From Paralvinella palmiformis (lineage: Eukaryota; Annelida; Polychaeta; Terebellida; Alvinellidae): DNA of 64,000 nucleotides. Under the pieces are notes generated by a model. It was not told where the DNA came from. It did no database searches and saw only the letters and a program-made list of their open reading frames with translations. The position numbers were made by a program, and so were the translations under genes. Below, in pieces: positions 58,975-64,000 of the stretch. The first letter of the stretch is position 1, and every line of letters begins with the position of its first letter. The DNA lies in contig JAODUP010000419.1 in assembly GCA_025642065.1 (NCBI GenBank), positions 480,001 to 544,000 on the forward strand, in the 5' to 3' direction.

Positions 58975-60600
58975 GCAAATGATCTGTTGGATCTGCATAA
59001 CCTTGCCACAAGATCTGTCTGTTTTAACAAATGACCATTATTTCTTCAAATGATGGTTACAGTTTGTTTATAGTTAACTTACCATTGTTTTAACAATTAA
59101 TCCAGTCTTGCTGTTTACATTTTAATTTATGTGAGTTTATGATATCTACTGTTGTGGATGCGTCGTCATTATTATGTCGTCATGTTGTTGAGATATCATT
59201 ATATCAGGCATTTTACTAAAAGAACCAAGTTTTACGATGTGCTGAAAACAATCTAGGTAGGCTGGCCGTACTGAAAGGGTACCTTTTGACATAGGACATA
59301 ATCAGTCGCAAAATACGTGTCCAGATATCTTTCACAGATTATACTACAGACATCTGGAACTTGTCCTCTCCTAATGATCTTGGTATATTCAGACGTGGTA
59401 GATCCAAAGATTTCTATTTAGCTGGATTCTTTCCTGCTTTTGTCAAGATGTTTAGCAAGTGTTACTGAGGGATTTTTACAGCTAGTGTTGTGGTCATATT
59501 TATATGTACAGCATAACACACAAACATACAGGCCATCTCATTGCCAGTACTAAATGCACATTGGTATCCATCCGTGATAATCATTGACAATAGTATCCGT
59601 AACATAGATAGATAAACGTTCAATTTAAAACCATGAAGTCTAGTTCATTAGAAATGAAATCATGTGAGGAAAAACAGAAATTGAATCTGAACTACACGTG
59701 TTAAGATGTGTGGAACTTTTACACTAGAAATACCTCTCGTGAATTATCATGTCCAAAGCGACAGTGTATACATGTTAATATCTGATAGCAGCTGTGTTGT
59801 AGTGATTCTGTTGTACGTCAGTAGTTGTCACTGCCATCTTTCACATGAAACCAATACTGCTTGGAGTAGATTTGTACAAAATGTTCTTACTCCTACAAAA
59901 TGCATTTGTCGATTGACTGTGAATTAAATCAAATCCTATAAAACGTATATTTTTTTAAATGTGATACTTGTACTGTCTCTCTCTCTTTATCCATCTAAAT
60001 ACATCTGGGTTTTTTCTTTGTTAGTCAGGTATGTGTGTATGCATGCTGGTAATCTGTGTTATCAAAATGGATTATTTACAATGTCATGGTGTTGTAAAAT
60101 TGTAGAGAAAATGACAAATTATGACCCTTATATTTTGATAATCATCCAACCTCAATGATTATATAATTTCTCGTCTAATAATTTGGTCATTTTTGCTTAG
60201 CTTTTTCTAACCTTATCATTAAACTATGTGTGTGTGTGTACGCATGCATGCATGAATGCACGCACAATATCAATGGCTATTTGATATTATTCTCATGTGC
60301 ATCATTCACAATAAAATGTTCATGTCATGACTTTCAAGTGTTATATGTCACATTAACCAGAATACAGCTGGTTTTGAAAAGCAACGAAAATATTGTGAAC
60401 ATGTTTACCGATCTACCACCTATTAATATGCCACATTATGATGGATCTTTCTGTGTTGCGTTATGACTCCAGCATGTTTTATGTGAAAATTTATATAAAC
60501 ACAAATGATGATCAGTGTATTTATTGTACATAGCAGGTATAATCATAACACCTTACCTGAGATAGAATATTTAATAAACAAATCTGCTTTTAGTTTTCAT
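58975..60600 (+). other. EXTL3 3' untranslated region (probable extent)
   Basis: No further coding sequence. AATAAA signals at 60310-60315 and 60573-60578 are candidate polyadenylation signals; the second gives a UTR of about 1.6 kb. The true end is not determined. Confidence 0.45.
60573..60578 (+). terminator. Candidate polyadenylation signal of EXTL3
   Basis: AATAAA, with T-rich sequence (GCTTTTAGTTTTC) 15-25 bases downstream. An alternative AATAAA is at 60310-60315. Confidence 0.4.
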
Positions 60601-61711
60601 TAAATAATGTAATTGGTATGTAGCAGAAAATTAAGCAAAATCACTTGGAACTGAACCTGTACTCTTGTAAACAAAAAAAAGAGTGGTGACAATGTACAAT
60701 TAACATGAAAACAAACAACAGTAACATTTTATACTATGAATCTAGTAATATATATAATGAATGTAACACAATACATAGTCTGTTTTATCAAACTACTGTC
60801 TCAAAGAATTTTTTAAACAGAACATTCGGTTAAAATATTTTTATATTAATATGTAAGAACAGTAACAGTGTTGCAAGCCGATATTGGTACCTCTGGAACT
60901 TTTTTTAGCAACCACGATAAACTTATATTTATGGAACATTTTATATCACACAGATATTAATGAATTCAGGTCAGATATTGATTTTACTACGGCATAACAT
61001 GTATTACTTGTGTTAAGATGTGATTCCAAAGTCAGAATCAAGAGTTGAATTATCAAAACTTATTCAGATTTGGTGAAGCAGTTTAAAGAACTGAAAATCT
61101 GTCAACACAGCAAAGTTTTAATTGTATGCTTTAGGACAAAATCCTTTAGAAAACAACACAAATTTTTTCACACTATTTCAGCTTATATATATATATGTGT
61201 GTGTGTGATGGTAATTGTTCTGCTAAATCCTAATTTTCTATAAAATGTATACCAATTTTATAGAAAATTATCTAAACCTACTAACATAAAAATCAAAGTT
61301 TTTCTCTGGGAATCTAACATTCTATTCAAATTAAGAAACTGTTGTAAAAAGCCCGACATCAAAATCACATTAATAATCAAAGGTCTTTAATGACAAGATT
61401 TATGTATTGTCTTGTGATTACCATAATAATATATGCATAACAGTACTCATACTTCAGGACACTTTACCATAGTTACCATGCTGCTAGGAATGATTACACA
61501 CCAATTTTAAAACAAAATATTTTCATAAATTAATACCATATATCAGATTATGGTCTTATTTGATGCAAAATACTAGTAATTACTTCAAACCAAAAACACT
61601 GATTCCAACCGATTCATTAGCGGGAGTTACTTAAATCCTAAATTATCTATCAAATTTAAATCACCACTATCATCAATACAATATTAATGAGACACCTAAT
61701 TCCTGACCCAA
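60601..61711. other. Tail-to-tail spacer between EXTL3 and TDP2
   Basis: Noncoding and AT-rich; it should include the TDP2 3' UTR (minus strand). Contains the perfect hairpin at 61231-61270 and a short (TA)n-(TG)n run at 61185. Confidence 0.5.
61231..61270. repeat. Perfect inverted repeat, 16-bp arms, 8-base loop
   Basis: TAATTTTCTATAAAAT (61231-61246) is the exact reverse complement of 61255-61270; the loop is GTATACCA. It lies in the converging 3' region of EXTL3 and TDP2. Confidence 0.95.
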
Positions 61712-61999
61712 CTAAATCTTATTAAAATGGGTTAATAGTCCCCAGTGATCACTTGGAAATCGCTGGCAAGTCGTCAACCTTTCCAGCCCAACAAGTTCAA
61801 AATAAACTGGCTCTAACTTGGCATCAGGCTTGCTGTTACGAAGATAGAGGCGATCAAACCGTTTACGCGGCTTAAATTTTCCTGGCCAAGCAAGGTTGTC
61901 ATTCCTACTCATGTCCCATGTAAATTCTGCTTCAGGACGTCTTCCAGTGGCCATCCACATGTCAGAAATACCTTCTGGAATGCCACCTATTTCATATAA
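61712..61999 (-). CDS. TDP2: Tyrosyl-DNA phosphodiesterase 2, last coding exon
   Basis: On the minus strand an acceptor (TTGTTTATATCAG, ending at 62000) opens a 288-base exon in phase 0, closing with TAG at 61714-61712. It encodes 95 residues: LYEIGGIPEGISDMWMATGR, then EFTWDMSRNDNL, KPRKRFDRLYLRN and ELVGLERLTTCQRFPSDHWG, ending LLTHFNKI. TDP2 is an Mg-dependent EEP-family (AP-endonuclease-like) phosphodiesterase that removes trapped topoisomerase 2 from DNA 5' ends in the nucleus. The R.DR.Y.R strand and the C-terminal SDHWGLL, which carries the catalytic histidine of the family, are intact. The rest of the gene lies beyond the right edge or within the unassigned DNA upstream; no further TDP2 exon is visible in 62000-64000. 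Confidence 0.9.
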   Translation of the reverse strand, partial: LYEIGGIPEGISDMWMATGRRPEAEFTWDMSRNDNLAWPGKFKPRKRFDRLYLRNSKPDAKLEPVYFELVGLERLTTCQRFPSDHWGLLTHFNKI

Positions 62000-62924
62000 C
62001 TGATATAAACAAGAAAAATATAAAATTCGAAGAATATGTAAATGATAGTAAGTATTGCATAAAGTCAAATATATATTTTTGGAAGTGGTTGAGTAAAATC
62101 ATTATAAAATTGCATGTTTAGTGATATCAGTAAATGAAATGGTCTTGTTTTGTGGCCATTTAGCAAATATTTATAATATTATTATAACTGGTAAATCATA
62201 GGCAACATTATTCCAAATGAAATATTAAAATTAGTTAAATATTCAGCCGAACAGTACATTATTATTTAACAGCCTTTCTTTGAATAACCAGACCTTATAA
62301 TAAATTATTACAAAGAAATAAACTACACACTGAATATTCTTTGAAATACTGTATGCTATGCCCTTTTTGTTCAGCCCAAAATATGTAACATGCCCCATCT
62401 AACGATAACAGTTGTTCATTAATGAGTCAGTAAGTGAGGACTTTGTTTTTAAGGCGTAGTACTTATCTACATGCGGTTATATGTTACATCCCTTTATTAA
62501 TGGATGAAATGTCCCACAGATACAAAGGACATAACCTAGAGGAGTAAAACTTTGGGCACGACCAAATACACCACAGGAATTTGAATAATCGCTAAGGTCA
62601 CTGCAACATATTGCTTAATAAGAACTTGACAGTAGAAAATAGACCCTTAAAAGTATGCATTTTCTGAAAGCCTGATAAAAATAAACTTTTCAATGAAATA
62701 TATTTTATTCATAAAAATACAAACAGGTATGTGAAATATGAATATCAATGTTTATAACAATGCAAGTTTTAAACTGATATATTAGGAAAAGGTATGAAAA
62801 ATAATAATAATTTAGTTTATATAAAAAACAGAAAGAAAATAATCATATTTCTAAACTAATAATAACTTATCTATCTAATTGAAGTGAATGTGAGCACTAG
62901 TACTACTACCCATATCTAATCTAA
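62000..62924 (-). other. TDP2 intron (part)
   Basis: AT-rich, no exon recognised on either strand. Lies between the last TDP2 exon and the piggyBac relic. Confidence 0.5.
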
Positions 62925-64000
62925 TCATCTGCTAACATTACAATGTTTTCTCTTCCTTGCTGGTGCCGAGCTGGCTTTCTGCGGGTCATCATATGTGTAG
63001 TCAGACATGTAGTAGTAACTGTGAAAATAAGGTACAGGACACATTCTTACTTTACACACACCCGATGTATATAAGGTGTCCACTCTTCTTGTGTGAACAG
63101 CACACTTTGACTGGCTTTCATGTTTTATTAGAGAATGTTCAAGTTCCCGGGTTGAGACGAATGTGTTTTGCTGGTCGCGAACTTGAAGCATGATGTTTGC
63201 GAGTAAATGAGCGGCCAGCAACCAACCCATCAATCAGTTCAAGGAAGAATCCACACTGGTTTCCGCTCTTTCCAGGATTCATCTCTTTGTGTAGAAGGTA
63301 AGCCTGCACACCAATTATGTGAAAGAACGATGATGATATGATGACACCCTTTGATTGGAAAAGACCCCCCCCCCATGAAACTGTTATACAGCTCATTATG
63401 GCACTTGGCCTATTGATCATTATCTGAGCACCTTTTCTGTCTCTTCTTCTGACAACACCATCACCCAAATAACCAGGAACATTGCATAACACATTAACAA
63501 TTCGGGTGTCCCTCCAAGTAACACCCAGCATACATCTCTTCATTCTTTTGAGACTGTCACCACGCTTTAGGTTTTTACAACAGCACAGGTCTTCTTTGCG
63601 TCCTTTGGGAGTCCTGATCGGTTTTGGTTTACAGTGCTGCAGCTCAGGGTGTTTTGTTCCTCTAATTTTGTCATCAGTTCAATGCTGGTGTAATAGTTAT
63701 CAGTGAAAAAGCGATGTCCTTTGTTCAAATAATCTTTACCAACATAAAGTACTGCCTGCGTTGTTTTAGAAACAGCAGTCTTCACACATTTGCCAACAAA
63801 AGGCAGTAGGTTTAACACATAGCCAGTCTGTGATTCCACAATCGTAAACAGTTTGATCCCCCATTTGATAGGCTTTGATTTTATGTACTGTTTGATACCC
63901 AACCTCCCCTTGAGGTTCATCAATGGACTATTCTCGTCGTGGATGATAGGCAGTCCTAAAACGCTTGTTGATGTAGTCCAAGATAGTCTGCACTTTCCAC
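62925..64000 (-). pseudogene. piggyBac-type transposase relic, runs off right edge
   Basis: Minus-strand frames in order: 63999-63931 DYINKRFRTAYHPRRE then an in-frame TAG (63930-63928) and SIDE; 63920-63570 MNLKGRLGIKQYIKSKPIKW, ESQTGYVLNLLPFVGK, GHRFFTDNYYTSIELMTKLE; 63572-63380 LKRGDSLKRMKRCMLGVTWR; then in another frame HNELYNSFMGGG, and FFHIIGVQAYLLHKEMNPGK; finally KCAVHTRRVDTLYTSGVCKV with MCPVPYF, a Cys-rich end, and a basic C-terminus. These match the DDE transposase core (FTDNYYTS holds a catalytic Asp) and C-terminal Cys domain of piggyBac elements. At least four frame changes, a stop and a deletion after the GGG tract (63363) make it nonfunctional. Inferred to sit in a TDP2 intron. 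Confidence 0.9.

Overview
The window looks like animal nuclear DNA. It is AT-rich and full of (AT)n and (CA/GT)n microsatellites, and it carries two recognisable intron-containing metazoan genes plus relics of LINE, SINE and piggyBac elements. The repeat styles and one multicopy invertebrate gene family suggest a lophotrochozoan, most likely a mollusc and perhaps a gastropod. The species cannot be named from the sequence alone.

Layout. 1-3.7 kb: minus-strand relics, namely a broken multicopy-family gene, a LINE reverse-transcriptase fragment with its YADD box, and two diverged copies of one tRNA-derived SINE. 3.7-47 kb: no gene recognised. This stretch holds microsatellites, several minisatellites (13.7, 16.8, 29.2, 34.6 and 35.1 kb), many copies of a second tRNA-derived SINE ending in ATCATC repeats, a LINE 3' end at 19.7 kb, a DNA-transposon-like repeat at 32.1 kb and a perfect hairpin at 37.7 kb. 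It could be intergenic or a very long first intron of the next gene.

48.3-60.6 kb: the main gene, an exostosin-like 3 (EXTL3) glycosyltransferase on the plus strand. I resolve seven coding exons with GT-AG introns and one codon phase throughout, giving 996 residues. A 5' leader exon precedes the start and contains seven upstream AUGs. The N-terminal half (membrane anchor, coiled coil, GT47 domain) sits in one 2.1 kb exon; the GT64 catalytic domain is split over exons 3-7. Intron 3 carries a full-length SINE, a diverged SINE and a possible DNA-transposon relic.

61.7-64 kb: the last coding exon of a TDP2-like tyrosyl-DNA phosphodiesterase on the minus strand, tail-to-tail with EXTL3, followed by a decayed piggyBac transposase on the same strand that runs off the window edge.

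EXTL3 (heparan sulfate chain initiation) and TDP2 (repair of topoisomerase 2 adducts) are not known to work together; their adjacency is best read as ordinary gene order. I found no clearly new biological system. The most informative observations are the uORF-packed EXTL3 leader, the large insertion in its GT47 domain, a SINE insertion with an intact 18-bp target-site duplication, SINEs with different heads on one body, and two perfect short hairpins.
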